From Brevundimonas vesicularis NBRC 12165 (lineage in GTDB: Bacteria > Pseudomonadota > Alphaproteobacteria > Caulobacterales > Caulobacteraceae), in NCBI RefSeq assembly GCF_001592205.1, contig NZ_BCWM01000002.1, forward strand, positions 62,001-126,000: a stretch of 64,000 bases of DNA, read 5' to 3'. The notes under the pieces are model-generated. The model ran no database searches and was not told the DNA's origin. It saw nothing but the letters and a program-made list of their open reading frames with translations. The translations under genes were made by a program, and so were the position numbers. Each line of letters starts with the position of its first letter. Within the stretch, counting starts at the first letter, position 1. Positions 1 to 12,488 of the stretch are shown here, one piece after another.

Positions 1-1
1 C

Positions 2-646
2 GCCCTGATGGGCGTGCGCGCCATCCACGTCCTGACGCACGATTCGATCGGCTTGGGCGAAGACGGCCCGACGCATCAGCCGGTCGAACATCTGGCGGCG
101 CTGCGCGCCATTCCGAACCTGTTGGTCTTCCGCCCCGCCGACACCATCGAGGCCATGGAATGCTGGCAGATCGCCCTGCAGACCAAGACCGCGCCGTCGG
201 CCCTGGCCCTGTCGCGCCAGAAGACCCCAGCTGTCCGCACCGTCGCCTCGACCGAAAACCTGTCCGCCAAGGGCGCCTATGAGATCAAGGCCGCCAATGG
301 CGAGGCCAAGGTCACACTGTTCGGCACCGGCACGGAACTGGCCCTGGCGCTGAAGGCCGCCGAAACCCTCGAGACCGAAGGCACGCCGACCCGCGTCGTC
401 TCGGTCCCCTCGTTCGAACTGTTCGAACAGCAGGACGCCGCATACCAGGCCTCGGTGATCGGCCGCGGCACGGTCCGCGTCGCCGTGGAAGCCGCGATCA
501 AGCAAGGCTGGGAACGCTTCATCGGCGAAGACGGCGCCTTCATCGGCATGACCGGCTTCGGCGCCTCGGCCCCGGCCGAGGTTCTGTACGAGAAGTTCGG
601 CATCACCTCGGACGCCATCGTCGCGGCGGTCAAGGCGCGGCTTTAA
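2..646 (+). CDS. tkt: Transketolase, C-terminal part (5'-truncated by window edge)
   Basis: This is the last 214 residues of a transketolase, the thiamine-diphosphate enzyme of the pentose phosphate and Calvin pathways that moves two-carbon ketol units between sugar phosphates. The reading frame is already open at base 2, so the N-terminal ThDP-binding part lies outside the window. Visible are the end of the pyrimidine-binding domain ([15 protein letters not shown], then the FRPAD segment) and the full C-terminal domain with [10 protein letters not shown] and the [13 protein letters not shown] segment usual for Tkt. The gene ends with TAA and is followed by a hairpin repeat that may act as its terminator. 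The family call is secure; only the 5' end is missing. Confidence 0.95.
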   Translation, partial: ALMGVRAIHVLTHDSIGLGEDGPTHQPVEHLAALRAIPNLLVFRPADTIEAMECWQIALQTKTAPSALALSRQKTPAVRTVASTENLSAKGAYEIKAANGEAKVTLFGTGTELALALKAAETLETEGTPTRVVSVPSFELFEQQDAAYQASVIGRGTVRVAVEAAIKQGWERFIGEDGAFIGMTGFGASAPAEVLYEKFGITSDAIVAAVKARL

Positions 647-653
647 TCCTCAG

Positions 654-690
654 ATCCTCCCCCGTTTCGCTGCGCTTCACGGGGGAGGAT
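654..690. repeat. Palindromic intergenic repeat, copy 1
   Basis: ATCCTCCCCCGT (654-665) and ACGGGGGAGGAT (679-690) form a perfect 12-bp stem around the 13-nt loop TTCGCTGCGCTTC. The same stem and the reverse complement of the same loop recur at 52770-52804. It lies between the transketolase gene and the esterase gene, where it could end transcription, although no T-run follows. Confidence 0.8.
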
Positions 691-704
691 TTCAGGAGCC
701 TCCG

Positions 705-1544
705 ATGAAACCCCTCACACTCGGTCTTCTTCTGGCCCTCGGCGCGGCACCGACCCTCGCCCAGACCGCTCCCCAAACGCCCGCCATAGCCGAAACCCCC
801 ATCGTCATCGGCCGGTCCTACGCCCTGCCCTCTGCGATCATGGGCGCGACGCGTGAGATCAACATCTGGCTGCCGCCTGGTTATGCCGACAGCGGCAAGA
901 CCTATCCCGTCCTTTATGTCCTCGACGGCGGTCAGGATCAGGACTTCCACCACATCTCCGGCCTCGCCCAGTTGGGAACCGTCGTCGGCACGACCCGCGA
1001 CGTCATCGTGGTCGGGATCGCCTCGGTGGATCGCCGCGACGAACTGGCCCTGCCCACCACCGATCCTGACTTGATCGCCCGCTATCCGACACAGGGCCAT
1101 TCGGACCGTTTCCGCCGTTTCGTGGCCGAAGAGGTCCTGCCCTTTATCCAGACCCGCTTCCGCACCAGCGGCGAAACCGCCTTGATGGGCGAATCGCTCG
1201 CCGGCCTGTTCGTGGTCGAAACCTTCTTGAAGGAACCGCAGATGTTCGACGCCTATGTCGCCGTCAGCCCCAGCCTGTGGTGGGACGGGGGCGAACTGGC
1301 GCGTCAGTCCGGCGCCCGTCTGCGTGACCAGTCGAATGACCCGCGCACCCTCATCCTGACCTTGGGCGACGAAGGCCCCGAGATGCAGGCCCCGATGGAC
1401 GTCCTGACCGCCAATCTGCGCGACCACGCCCTGCCCGGCCTGAGCTGGAGCTTCACGCCCCGCCCGACCGAGAGCCACGCCACCATCTATCACGGCGCGG
1501 CCCTGGCCGCCTTCCGCCAGCTCTTTGCGGAGCCTGCGAAATGA
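705..1544 (+). CDS. Secreted alpha/beta-hydrolase esterase (Esterase_D / IroE-like)
   Basis: A 279-residue serine hydrolase of the putative esterase family (PF00756 type). Residues 1-20 form a signal peptide ending in ALAQ, so the enzyme is probably periplasmic. The strand-turn YVLDGGQDQDF near 71-81 fits the oxyanion region and the nucleophile elbow is GESLAG with Ser164. A late ESHATIYHG supplies a candidate catalytic His. Relatives cleave siderophore esters, S-formylglutathione or other small esters, and the substrate cannot be read here. The stop overlaps the next start as ATGA (1541-1544), so it is translationally coupled to the VOC gene. A GGAG lies just upstream of the ATG. Confidence 0.85.
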   Translation: MKPLTLGLLLALGAAPTLAQTAPQTPAIAETPIVIGRSYALPSAIMGATREINIWLPPGYADSGKTYPVLYVLDGGQDQDFHHISGLAQLGTVVGTTRDVIVVGIASVDRRDELALPTTDPDLIARYPTQGHSDRFRRFVAEEVLPFIQTRFRTSGETALMGESLAGLFVVETFLKEPQMFDAYVAVSPSLWWDGGELARQSGARLRDQSNDPRTLILTLGDEGPEMQAPMDVLTANLRDHALPGLSWSFTPRPTESHATIYHGAALAAFRQLFAEPAK

Positions 1545-1945
1545 GTCGGCCCATGCACCGGCTCGGCGCGATCAGCCTGCTGGTCCACGACTATGACGCG
1601 GCCATCGCCTTCTATGTCGGCAAGCTGGGTTTCGACCTCAGCGAGGATACCGACATGGGCGGCGGCAAACGCTGGGTGCGCGTCACGCCCAAAGGTGGCG
1701 AGACCAGCCTGTTGCTGGCGCGCGCCACGACCGACGCGCAGAAGGCCCAGGTCGGAAACCAGGCCGGCGGCCGGGTCTGGCTGTTTCTGGAGACCGACGA
1801 CCTGATGCGCGACCACGCCGCCTGGCTTGCCGCCGGCGTCCATTTCCGCGAAACCCCGCGGCATGAGACCTATGGCAGGGTGGTGGTCTTCGAAGACCTC
1901 TACGGCAACGCCTGGGACCTGATCGAACCCGCTACCGGAGCCTGA
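1541..1945 (+). CDS. VOC (glyoxalase/bleomycin-resistance/dioxygenase) family protein
   Basis: A 134-residue vicinal-oxygen-chelate protein with paired beta-alpha-beta-beta-beta modules. The N-terminal half opens with [26 protein letters not shown], whose His is the usual metal ligand. The C-terminal half ends in [17 protein letters not shown], with Glu as the usual last ligand. Members bind a metal and act as glyoxalases, dioxygenases or drug-binding proteins. Length and spacing fit a single-domain protein that dimerises. It overlaps the esterase by 4 bp and stops 5 bp before purT, so the three genes are probably one transcript. The substrate is unknown. Confidence 0.85.
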   Translation: MSRPMHRLGAISLLVHDYDAAIAFYVGKLGFDLSEDTDMGGGKRWVRVTPKGGETSLLLARATTDAQKAQVGNQAGGRVWLFLETDDLMRDHAAWLAAGVHFRETPRHETYGRVVVFEDLYGNAWDLIEPATGA

Positions 1946-1950
1946 CGCCC

Positions 1951-3147
1951 ATGAAACTCGGCACCCCGCTTTCCGACACAGCCGTGCGCGTCATGCTGCT
2001 GGGCTCGGGCGAACTGGGCAAGGAAGTCGCCATCGAGCTGCAACGGCTCGGCGTCGAGGTGATCGCGGTCGACCGCTATCCCAACGCCCCCGCCATGCAG
2101 GTCGCGCACCGCAGCCACGTCATCCCGATGACCGATCCTCAGGTGCTGAACGGCGTCATCCTGGCCGAGGCCCCGCACATCATCGTGCCCGAGATCGAGG
2201 CCATCGCCACCGAGGTTCTGGCCGATATCGAGGCCGCCGGCATGGCGACGGTCGTCCCGACGGCTCGCGCGGTGCAGCTGACGATGAACCGCGAGGGCAT
2301 CCGCAAACTGGCCGCCGAAGCGCTGGGCCTGCCCACCAGCCCCTACGCCTTCGCCGGTTCGGCCGAGGAACTGGCGGCCGGCGCAGAGGCCGTCGGCTAT
2401 CCCAACTTCGTCAAGCCGGTCATGTCGTCGTCCGGCAAAGGGCAATCCTTCGTCGAAGGCGCCGATGAAATCGCCGACGCCTGGACCTACGCCCAGGACA
2501 GCGGCCGGGTCGCCGGCGCCCGCGTCATCGTCGAGGGCCGCATCGACTTCGACTTCGAGATCACGCTGCTGACCGTCCGCTCGCGCGACGCCGACGGCTC
2601 GACCCGCACGGACATCTGTGCGCCCATCGGCCACCGCCAGGTCAAGGGCGACTATGTCGAAAGCTGGCAGCCGCAGGCCATGACGCCCGCTGGGCTGGCC
2701 GCCTCCCAGGCCATCGCCGCCAAGGTGACTGAGGCCCTGGGCGGTTACGGCGTCTTCGGCGTCGAACTGTTCGTCAAGGGCGACCAGGTCTGGTTCTCCG
2801 AGGTCTCGCCCCGCCCGCACGACACCGGTCTGGTCACCCTGGCCAGCCAGACCATGAGCGAGTTCGCGCTGCACGCCCGCGCCATCCTGGGCCTGCCCGT
2901 GGACGTGACCCAGCGCGAGCCCGCCGCCAGCGCCGTCATCTACGGCGGCATGGACGCGCACGGCATCGCCTTCGAAGGCGTGGCGGAGGCCCTGTCGATC
3001 CCGACCGCCGACCTGCGTCTGTTCGGAAAGCCCGAGGCCTTCGAACGCCGCCGCATGGGCGTGGCTGTCGCCCGCGGCGCCGACGTCGAACAGGCCCGCG
3101 AGCGCGCGCGTGAAGCCGCAGGCTGTGTGAAGGTCGTTCGGGGCTGA
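1951..3147 (+). CDS. purT: Formate-dependent phosphoribosylglycinamide formyltransferase (GAR transformylase 2)
   Basis: A 398-residue ATP-grasp enzyme that makes formyl-GAR from formate, ATP and GAR in purine synthesis. It opens with an N-terminal Rossmann-like domain ([21 protein letters not shown], then [15 protein letters not shown]). The ATP-grasp core follows with [15 protein letters not shown] and [14 protein letters not shown], and the length matches E. coli PurT (392). The start has GGAG 12 bases upstream. It is the last gene of a tight cluster after the esterase and VOC genes; no functional link to them is evident. A short inverted repeat (3157-3177, CCTCCC/GGGAGG) follows the stop. 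Confidence 0.95.
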   Translation: MKLGTPLSDTAVRVMLLGSGELGKEVAIELQRLGVEVIAVDRYPNAPAMQVAHRSHVIPMTDPQVLNGVILAEAPHIIVPEIEAIATEVLADIEAAGMATVVPTARAVQLTMNREGIRKLAAEALGLPTSPYAFAGSAEELAAGAEAVGYPNFVKPVMSSSGKGQSFVEGADEIADAWTYAQDSGRVAGARVIVEGRIDFDFEITLLTVRSRDADGSTRTDICAPIGHRQVKGDYVESWQPQAMTPAGLAASQAIAAKVTEALGGYGVFGVELFVKGDQVWFSEVSPRPHDTGLVTLASQTMSEFALHARAILGLPVDVTQREPAASAVIYGGMDAHGIAFEGVAEALSIPTADLRLFGKPEAFERRRMGVAVARGADVEQARERAREAAGCVKVVRG

Positions 3148-3156
3148 CCTTCGCCA

Positions 3157-3177
3157 CCTCCCCTCTCCGCAGGGAGG
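3157..3177. terminator. Hairpin after purT
   Basis: CCTCCC (3157-3162) pairs with GGGAGG (3172-3177) just downstream of the purT stop. It lacks a T-run, so it is only a weak terminator candidate. Confidence 0.3.
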
Positions 3178-3284
3178 AGACGTCTGATCCCTCATTTCTA
3201 CGACTTTAGTCGATTGGCCTTGTCCCGCATTGTGGTGCAAACCAAGGGCGAGGGTCGCAGTCAGCCGGCCGGGAGGGATCTGTC

Positions 3285-5372
3285 GTGGGCAAACTCAGCA
3301 CACCCATAATCTTCGGCGCCATCGCCATCCTGGGGGCGGTGTCGCTCGGCATCATCGCCCTGCATCAGGGCGAGAGCATCAGCGCGGTCTGGATGGTGGT
3401 CGCCGCCGTCTGCACCTATGCGATCGCCTATCGGTTCTACAGCCGCTACCTGGCCAACAAGGTCATGCAGCTGAACCCCGCGCGCCTGACCCCGGCCATG
3501 CGCCGCAACGACGGGCTGGACTATGTGCCGACGCCCAAGAACGTGCTGTTCGGCCACCACTTCGCCGCCATCGCCGGCGCGGGCCCGCTGGTCGGGCCGG
3601 TGCTGGCCGCCCAGATGGGCTATCTGCCGGGCGTCCTGTGGATCCTGGTCGGCGCCGTGCTGGCCGGGGCGGTGCAGGACATGATGGTCCTGTTCATGTC
3701 CACGCGTCGCGACGGCAAGTCGCTGGGCGACATGATCCGCACCGAAATGGGCAACATCCCCGGCATCATCGCCCAGGTCGGCGTCCTGATGATCATGGTC
3801 ATCATCCTGGCGGTTCTGGCCCTGGTCGTGGTCAAGGCCTTGGCCGAAAGCCCGTGGGGCACCTTCACCGTCGCCGCCACCATCCCCATCGCCATCTTCA
3901 TGGGCCTATACACCCGCTTCCTGCGGCCGGGCCGCGTGGGCGAGGTTTCGGTGATCGGCGTCGTCCTGTTGATCCTGGCCATTATCGGCGGCGGTCACAT
4001 CGCGGCCGATCCGTTCTGGGGTCCGGCCTTCACCCTGACCGGCCCGACCCTGGCGATCCTGATGATGGTCTATGGCTTCATCGCCTCGGTCATTCCGGTG
4101 TGGCTGCTCCTGGCGCCGCGCGACTATCTGTCGACCTTCCTGAAGATCGGCGCGATCGTGGCCCTGGCCGTCGGCATTCTGATCGTGCGTCCGCATCTGC
4201 AAATGCCGGCCATCACCCCCTTCATCGACGGCACCGGCCCGGTCTTCGCCGGCGCCCTGTTCCCCTTCCTGTTCATCACCATCGCCTGCGGCGCGGTGTC
4301 GGGCTTCCACGCTTTGATCTCGTCGGGCACCACGCCCAAGCTGCTGGAGAACGAAGCCCAGATCCCGATGATCGGCTACGGCGCCATGCTGTGCGAAAGC
4401 TTCGTCGCCGTCATGGCCCTGATCGCCGCCACGGTGCTGGACCCGGCCGTCTATTTCGCCATGAACAGCCCGGTCGCCGTCATCGGCAACGATGCGGTCT
4501 CAGCCGCCGCCGCCGTGGCCCAGTGGGGCTTCCACATCACGCCCGGAGAGCTTGAACAGCTCGCCCGCGACGTGGGCGAACATTCGATCCTGTCGCGCGC
4601 AGGCGGCGCCCCGACCCTGGCGGTCGGCATGGCGCACATCCTGTCCGGCGTGATCGGCGGCAAGGCCATGATGGCCTTCTGGTATCACTTCGCCATCCTG
4701 TTCGAGGCCCTGTTCATTCTGACGACCGTGGACGCCGGCACCCGCGTCTGCCGCTTCATGATCCAGGACCTGCTGGGCGTCGCCGTGCCCAAGATGCGCG
4801 AGACGAAGTCGTGGGGCGCCAACGTCGTCGCCACGGCCCTGACGGTCGGTCTGTGGGGCTATTTCCTCTACACCGGCGTGGTGGATCCGCTGGGCGGCAT
4901 CAACAGCCTGTGGCCCCTGTTCGGCATCGCCAACCAGATGCTGGCCGCCGTCGCCCTGATCCTGGGCACCGTCGTCCTGTTCAAGATGAAGCGCGAGAAG
5001 TTCGCTTGGGTCATGGTCGTTCCCGCGACCTGGCTGCTGATCTGCACCCTGACGGCGGGCTTCCAGAAGCTGTTCCACCCGGACGTCCGCATCGGCTTCC
5101 TGTCCCACGCCCGCAAATATCAGGAGGCGCTGGGCGCGGGCGAACTGATCGCCCCGGCCAGGAGCATCGGCGACATGCACCGCATCGTGGTCAACGACTA
5201 CGTCAACTCGACGCTGACGGCGGGCTTCCTGTTCGTGGTCGTCACCATGGTCGTCTATGGCGTCCTGGCGTGCCGCAAGGCCTATGCGAACAACCGCCCG
5301 ACGGTCCGCGAGTATCCGGAAAGCCACCAACTGACGGCGGCTGACGAGGCGGCGGATGCGGCCCGTGCCTGA
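3285..5372 (+). CDS. cstA: Carbon starvation protein A (CstA/BtsT-type transporter)
   Basis: A 695-residue, very hydrophobic inner-membrane protein of the CstA family, whose E. coli members import pyruvate or peptides. Characteristic stretches are YRFYSRYLANKVM near the first helices, then FGHHFAAIAGAGPLVGPVLAAQMGYLPG, the CstA signature. The many helices continue to a final one before a charged tail. A GTG start is chosen because GGGAGG sits 9 bases upstream and the protein begins MGKLSTPIIFG, as in relatives. The downstream ybdD gene overlaps by 17 bp, the usual CstA-YbdD arrangement. Family assignment is firm; the substrate is inferred. Confidence 0.95.
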   Translation: MGKLSTPIIFGAIAILGAVSLGIIALHQGESISAVWMVVAAVCTYAIAYRFYSRYLANKVMQLNPARLTPAMRRNDGLDYVPTPKNVLFGHHFAAIAGAGPLVGPVLAAQMGYLPGVLWILVGAVLAGAVQDMMVLFMSTRRDGKSLGDMIRTEMGNIPGIIAQVGVLMIMVIILAVLALVVVKALAESPWGTFTVAATIPIAIFMGLYTRFLRPGRVGEVSVIGVVLLILAIIGGGHIAADPFWGPAFTLTGPTLAILMMVYGFIASVIPVWLLLAPRDYLSTFLKIGAIVALAVGILIVRPHLQMPAITPFIDGTGPVFAGALFPFLFITIACGAVSGFHALISSGTTPKLLENEAQIPMIGYGAMLCESFVAVMALIAATVLDPAVYFAMNSPVAVIGNDAVSAAAAVAQWGFHITPGELEQLARDVGEHSILSRAGGAPTLAVGMAHILSGVIGGKAMMAFWYHFAILFEALFILTTVDAGTRVCRFMIQDLLGVAVPKMRETKSWGANVVATALTVGLWGYFLYTGVVDPLGGINSLWPLFGIANQMLAAVALILGTVVLFKMKREKFAWVMVVPATWLLICTLTAGFQKLFHPDVRIGFLSHARKYQEALGAGELIAPARSIGDMHRIVVNDYVNSTLTAGFLFVVVTMVVYGVLACRKAYANNRPTVREYPESHQLTAADEAADAARA

Positions 5373-5595
5373 GGTCCAGGACGACCTGCTCTGCCTGTGC
5401 CGCGACACCGCCCTACGGTGGGGTCGCGGCGTCCGGCGCACGGCCGGCGCCATGATCGGTCAGCCGGATTATCAGGCCTATGTCGATCACGCGGCGGCGA
5501 CCCATCCCGACCAGCCGCCGCTGGACAGGACCGCCTTCTTCCGCCTGCACGAGCAGCGCCGCTTCGGCGGCGCCGGCGGGTTCAAATGCTGCTGA
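5356..5595 (+). CDS. ybdD: YbdD/YjiX family small protein, partner of CstA
   Basis: A 79-residue protein of the YbdD/YjiX (DUF466) family that is nearly always encoded right after cstA-type transporters. Visible marks are the MIGQPDYQAYVDHAAATHP core, the FFRLHEQRRFGG segment and the short C-terminal tail ending FKCC. Its ATG lies inside the end of cstA (17-bp overlap), pointing to coupled translation. E. coli homologues are needed for or modulate the associated pyruvate transporter; the same role is inferred here. It converges on the S41 peptidase gene with one base between the stop codons. Confidence 0.9.
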   Translation: MRPVPEVQDDLLCLCRDTALRWGRGVRRTAGAMIGQPDYQAYVDHAAATHPDQPPLDRTAFFRLHEQRRFGGAGGFKCC

Positions 5596-5596
5596 A

Positions 5597-6877
5597 CTAG
5601 AGCCCGCTGGCGGGGGTGCCGGCGCGGGCCCGGTCCTCGGCCCGAAGCGCGGCGATCGCCGTCTCCAGTGTCGGATCGTCGCCCGCGCGGCGCTGGGCCA
5701 CGGTGCGGGGTGCGGCGATGTCAGGCGTGACCCCCCGCTTCTCCAGCCGAATCCCGCCCGAAGTCACGAAGTCCGCCCGGCTGAGCGTTAGCCGCCCGCC
5801 GTCCGGCAGATTGGTCTCCTGGGCGATCAGCACCGATCCGCCGGTCTTCTCGCCCACCACGATGCCGCGCCGCGCCTCCTGCAAGGCGGCTGGCGTCAGT
5901 TCGGCGGCGCTGCGGCTGCCCTGGTCCACCAGAACCGCCACATCATTGGCCAGGGGATCGCGCCGATCGCCGCAGTCGCCAGCCGCCCTCAGCACCACCG
6001 GCCGGCCGCTGCGTCCCGTCCGCGTTGCCCAGACCTGATCGCGCGGCAGGAAACAGGTCAGGACCGATTCCGCCTCCATCAGCCGCCCACCGGGATTGCC
6101 GCGCAGGTCCAGCACCACGTCGACGTCCGGCGGCAGACCTTCCAGCTCACTACCCATCCAGGCGCCCAGCCCCTTGTCGAACTGCTCGACGCGCAGCACC
6201 AGCACCCCCGGTCGAGACTTGTCGGCGGTGAATGGTTCGATGGCCTCCATCACCCGCGGCGTCAGGGCGATCTCGCGCCTCTGTCCCCCATCGTCGGTCA
6301 GGACCAACTGCACCGGAACCCCGTCATAGGTCTCGACATCCGGTCCCCAGGGCTTCCCGTCGACCGAATTCAGGGCCCAGCCCATCTGCACGCCCGCCGC
6401 CTCGGCCGGCGAGCCCGGCCGGACACGCTCGACGGTCCAGTCGTCCGGCGTCTCGCCCCGCATCAGGGTCAGGCCCATCACGGCGCGCCGGGCGAACTGC
6501 GCCTCCTGACGACGCACCGCCGCCGGCGGACTGGCCGCCGCATGACCGTCGTCCAGCAGATCCAGCATCGCATTGATGACGCGGTACAGCCCCCGCTCAT
6601 CGCTCGCCGCCAGGGCCTGGGGCCGGAACGTCGCCCGCGCGGCGTTCCAATCCACGCCGTGCAGGGTCGGATCGTAATAGCCCCGCCGCACCTCGCTCCA
6701 CACCCGATCGAACACCCGCTGGTTCAGCCTCACGCGGTCACGCGAGGGCGCTGCGGCGACCACCGGATCGACAACCGGCGAATCGACCGGTTGGGCCACG
6801 GCCGGAACGCTCAGCGGCAGGCCAAACAACAAGAGGCTGAAAACCCGGGCGGAAACACTCATACGCATGAGCGCCAT
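5597..6877 (-). CDS. S41 family (C-terminal-processing/tricorn-like) peptidase, exported
   Basis: A 426-residue exported protease. An N-terminal signal peptide (core VFSLLLFGLPLSVPAVAQP) is followed by an S41 N-terminal helical region and a PDZ-like domain (WTVERVRPGSPAEAAGVQMGW). The S41 core has DLRGNPGG and the nucleophile segment GSRSAAELT. The loop that carries FGKG with the catalytic Lys in CtpA reads GEKTGGS here, so the catalytic group is of the non-CtpA S41 type. Three in-frame ATGs lie at 6877, 6868 and 6862 and no ribosome site picks one clearly. Such proteins cut C termini of periplasmic proteins; the target is unknown. Confidence 0.85.
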   Translation of the reverse strand: MALMRMSVSARVFSLLLFGLPLSVPAVAQPVDSPVVDPVVAAAPSRDRVRLNQRVFDRVWSEVRRGYYDPTLHGVDWNAARATFRPQALAASDERGLYRVINAMLDLLDDGHAAASPPAAVRRQEAQFARRAVMGLTLMRGETPDDWTVERVRPGSPAEAAGVQMGWALNSVDGKPWGPDVETYDGVPVQLVLTDDGGQRREIALTPRVMEAIEPFTADKSRPGVLVLRVEQFDKGLGAWMGSELEGLPPDVDVVLDLRGNPGGRLMEAESVLTCFLPRDQVWATRTGRSGRPVVLRAAGDCGDRRDPLANDVAVLVDQGSRSAAELTPAALQEARRGIVVGEKTGGSVLIAQETNLPDGGRLTLSRADFVTSGGIRLEKRGVTPDIAAPRTVAQRRAGDDPTLETAIAALRAEDRARAGTPASGL

Positions 6878-6918
6878 CTGACGTCAGTCGCCCGCTTCGC
6901 TCAAGTCACGACTGCGCG

Positions 6919-7629
6919 CTATTCCGGCACCCGTACCCCGTCCCAGGCGAAGACGCCGCCGCTGTCGGCAGGGGTCAGGTTCGACAGCACGGACAGCAGC
7001 CGCTCGGCGGAATAGTCGGCCGTGAACAGCTTGCTCTCCGCCACCCCCTTCTGGAACGGCGCGCTCAGGTCCGTCGCCACAGTACCCGGATGCAAACCGG
7101 CGATCACGGCCTGCGGATGGCTGCGCGCCATCTCGATCGACAGATTGCGCAGGATCATGTTCAGCGCCGCCTTGGACGCGCGATAGGCGTGCCAGCCGCC
7201 CAGCCGGTTGTCGCCTATCGACCCCACCCGCGCCGACAGGGCCGCGAACACCGCCCGCCGATCGCGCGGCATCAGCGGCAGCAGATGTTTCGCCGCCAGC
7301 GCAGGCCCCACCGCATTGACGCGGTAGTCCCGCAACAGGTGTTCCGCATCCAACTGACGAAACGACCGTTCCGGCTGAAGCCCGTCGTGCAGCACCCCGG
7401 TCGCCACGACGATCACGGTTGGGGCCGGCCCCTGGCCGATCCGTTCGGCGGCGGACGCCAGACTGGCTTCATCCTCCAGATCAGCGGCCAGCGCTAGCGC
7501 GCCCGCCAGCTCCGCGCCGAACCGCGACACGGCCCAGACCGTCTCGTACGCGCCGTCCGCCACGATCCGCTCGACTATCGCCCGGCCGATGCCGCCCGTC
7601 GCCCCGATCACCACCGCCGATCCGTTCAT
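6919..7629 (-). CDS. SDR family oxidoreductase
   Basis: A 236-residue short-chain dehydrogenase. The Rossmann nucleotide site is VIGATGGIGRA near the start, the NNAG-equivalent region is VVATGVLHDG, and the catalytic YxxxK is YRASK within GWHAYRASKAALN. It resembles C-signal/CsgA-like SDRs (LHPGTVATDLSAPF near the C terminus), which use NAD(P) on unknown substrates. The start at 7629 is preferred over an upstream ATG at 7656 because AAGGGAGA precedes it and MNGSAVVIGATGG is the normal family start. It is divergent from the HAD gene, with about 40 bp between them. Confidence 0.9.
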   Translation of the reverse strand: MNGSAVVIGATGGIGRAIVERIVADGAYETVWAVSRFGAELAGALALAADLEDEASLASAAERIGQGPAPTVIVVATGVLHDGLQPERSFRQLDAEHLLRDYRVNAVGPALAAKHLLPLMPRDRRAVFAALSARVGSIGDNRLGGWHAYRASKAALNMILRNLSIEMARSHPQAVIAGLHPGTVATDLSAPFQKGVAESKLFTADYSAERLLSVLSNLTPADSGGVFAWDGVRVPE

Positions 7630-7670
7630 CGCGTCTCCCTTCCTCGTTCGTCCCATGATAGGGGCGCGGC

Positions 7671-8372
7671 ATGAGCATCACCACGGTCGGCCTCGATGCC
7701 GACGATACCCTCTGGCACAACGAGACGATCTTCCGCCTGACCCATGCGCGGTTCGTCGATCTTCTGGCCGACCACGGCGACGAGGCGACCATCGAGGCGC
7801 GCCTGGCCGAAACCGAGCAACGCAACCTGCGGCTCTATGGCTACGGCATCAAGGGCTTCACCCTGTCGATGATCGAGACGGCGATGGAGCTGACGAACGG
7901 CGAAGCTCCGCCCCATGTCGTGCGCGAGATCCTGGCCGCCGGTCGCGAGATGCTGGCCCACCCGGTCGAGACCCTGCCCGGCGTGGACGCGGTCGTCGCC
8001 GAACTATCCGAAAAATACCGACTTGTCCTGATCACCAAGGGCGACCTGCTGGATCAGGAGCGCAAACTGGCCGCCTCAGGCTTGGGCGACCTGTTCAGCG
8101 CCGTCGAGATCGTCTCAGAAAAGGATCGCGCCACCTACGAGCGGGTCTTCACCCGCCACGGCACCGGCCCCGCCGAGGCCGTCATGGCCGGCAACTCCAT
8201 GAAGTCCGACGTCCTGCCCGCCATCGCCGCCGGCGCCTTCGGCGTCCACATCCCCTACCACGTCACTTGGGCCCACGAACTCGCCGACGCCCCGGAGAAC
8301 GAGCCCCGCTACGTCTCCCTCGCCCGCATCGACGAACTCCCCGACTGGATCGCGGCGATCGCGGACGCTTAA
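7671..8372 (+). CDS. HAD-superfamily hydrolase
   Basis: A 233-residue haloacid-dehalogenase-type phosphatase. Motif I is LDADDTLWHNE, with Asp nucleophile and acid two residues apart. Motif II is VLITKGD, motif III the Lys in SEKDRATYERV, and motif IV GNSMKSDVLPA with the metal-binding Asp. A helical cap lies between motifs I and II. Members of this group hydrolyse phosphoglycolate, sugar phosphates or nucleotides; the substrate cannot be told from sequence. It stands alone, divergent from the SDR gene and upstream of the rraB-like gene. Confidence 0.88.
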   Translation: MSITTVGLDADDTLWHNETIFRLTHARFVDLLADHGDEATIEARLAETEQRNLRLYGYGIKGFTLSMIETAMELTNGEAPPHVVREILAAGREMLAHPVETLPGVDAVVAELSEKYRLVLITKGDLLDQERKLAASGLGDLFSAVEIVSEKDRATYERVFTRHGTGPAEAVMAGNSMKSDVLPAIAAGAFGVHIPYHVTWAHELADAPENEPRYVSLARIDELPDWIAAIADA

Positions 8373-8499
8373 GGTCTTGCCCCCTCGCCCCTCCCTCTCT
8401 AAACGGGCCGCTTAACCGACAAGCAGACGTGAGCGTCGCAGGGCCAAGCTCTGCGGGGGGCTTCTCGCGCGCGTAGAGAACGAAGGACGACGCACTCCC

Positions 8500-8814
8500 T
8501 TGGACGCCTCGGACATCTGTCATGACGAACGCGACGCCATGGTGCGCGCGGCGCTGGCCGAACAGGGCGACAGCGGCGTGACGCCGCGCCATACGTTGTT
8601 CTACTTCTATGGCGAGGGGGACCACGGCGACCTGAACGAGGTCGCCCGGCGCGCCGGCTTTCTGACGCGCGGCGCCGACGACATGACGGTGCTCGAAACG
8701 ACCATGGCGGTGGACGAGGCGTCTTTTGCGGCGACCTCGGCCATGATGCAGACCTGGGCCGCGGCCTTCCAGCTAGAGTATGACGGCTGGGAATGCGCGG
8801 TCGTGACCCACTAG
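8500..8814 (+). CDS. rraB: RraB-family ribonuclease E inhibitor
   Basis: A 104-residue acidic protein of the RraB family. In E. coli, RraB binds RNase E and remodels RNA decay. The match is in the pattern of an N-terminal helix, FYFYGEGDHGDLNEVARRAGF, and the C-terminal FQLEYDGWEC, the family's best-conserved box. The start is taken as TTG at 8500, with AAGGA upstream at a rather long spacing. The in-frame ATG at 8539 would remove the first helix and has no ribosome site. It lies 25 bp before carB and may share its transcript. Function is inferred from the family. Confidence 0.8.
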   Translation: MDASDICHDERDAMVRAALAEQGDSGVTPRHTLFYFYGEGDHGDLNEVARRAGFLTRGADDMTVLETTMAVDEASFAATSAMMQTWAAAFQLEYDGWECAVVTH

Positions 8815-8839
8815 CGTTCAATAAGAAGAAGAGCTGGCG

Positions 8840-12139
<3,300 letters not shown>

Positions 12140-12159
12140 CGTTGACGAAATCTCCGGTT

Positions 12160-12193
12160 TTCGGCCGCACGCTGCAAGGCTGTAGCGGCCGAA
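12160..12193. terminator. Inverted repeat between carB and the DUF1294 gene
   Basis: TTCGGCCGC (12160-12168) pairs perfectly with GCGGCCGAA (12185-12193); the pairing extends outward to CCGG/CCGG with two mismatches. No T-run follows, so it may be a partial terminator or an mRNA-stabilising hairpin at the carB 3' end. Confidence 0.5.
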
Positions 12194-12209
12194 CGCCGGA
12201 GCCACGCCG

Positions 12210-12488
12210 ATGTCCAATCTCGACCTCGCCCTGATCGCCATCCTGTGCGGCGAAGTCTTGGGATTTCTCGCCTTCGCCAGGGACAAGCGGCGCGCCAAGG
12301 CCGGCCTGTGGCGCACGCCGGAATCGACGCTCTTGCTGTTTGGCTTGATCGGCGGGCTGGGCGCGTGGATGGGTCAGCACATCCTGCGCCACAAGACCCG
12401 CAAGGAGCCCTTCAGGACGCAGTTCGGCCTGGTCGTCCTCCTCCACCTGATCCTGCTGGCGGGCGGCGCCGCCTGGGTCATTCTGTAG
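12210..12488 (+). CDS. DUF1294 family small membrane protein
   Basis: A 92-residue membrane protein with three predicted helices. The DUF1294 signature is visible: FARDKRRAKAGLWRTPESTLL, then GGLGAWMGQHILRHKTRKEPFR, then a last hydrophobic segment. The family is widespread and has no settled function; in some proteins it is fused to a cold-shock domain. GGAG lies 9 bases before the ATG. Its last 11 bases overlap the end of the convergent symporter gene. Confidence 0.85.
   Translation: MSNLDLALIAILCGEVLGFLAFARDKRRAKAGLWRTPESTLLLFGLIGGLGAWMGQHILRHKTRKEPFRTQFGLVVLLHLILLAGGAAWVIL

Noticed and set aside
654..690. Interpretation as a strong Rho-independent terminator of the transketolase gene
   Set aside because: The stem is good but no T-run follows on either strand and the element recurs elsewhere, so it is listed as a repeat instead.
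1900..3240. 446-codon minus-strand frame over purT
   Set aside because: Shadow of purT: low-complexity composition, no ribosome site, and the PurT frame has all family boxes.
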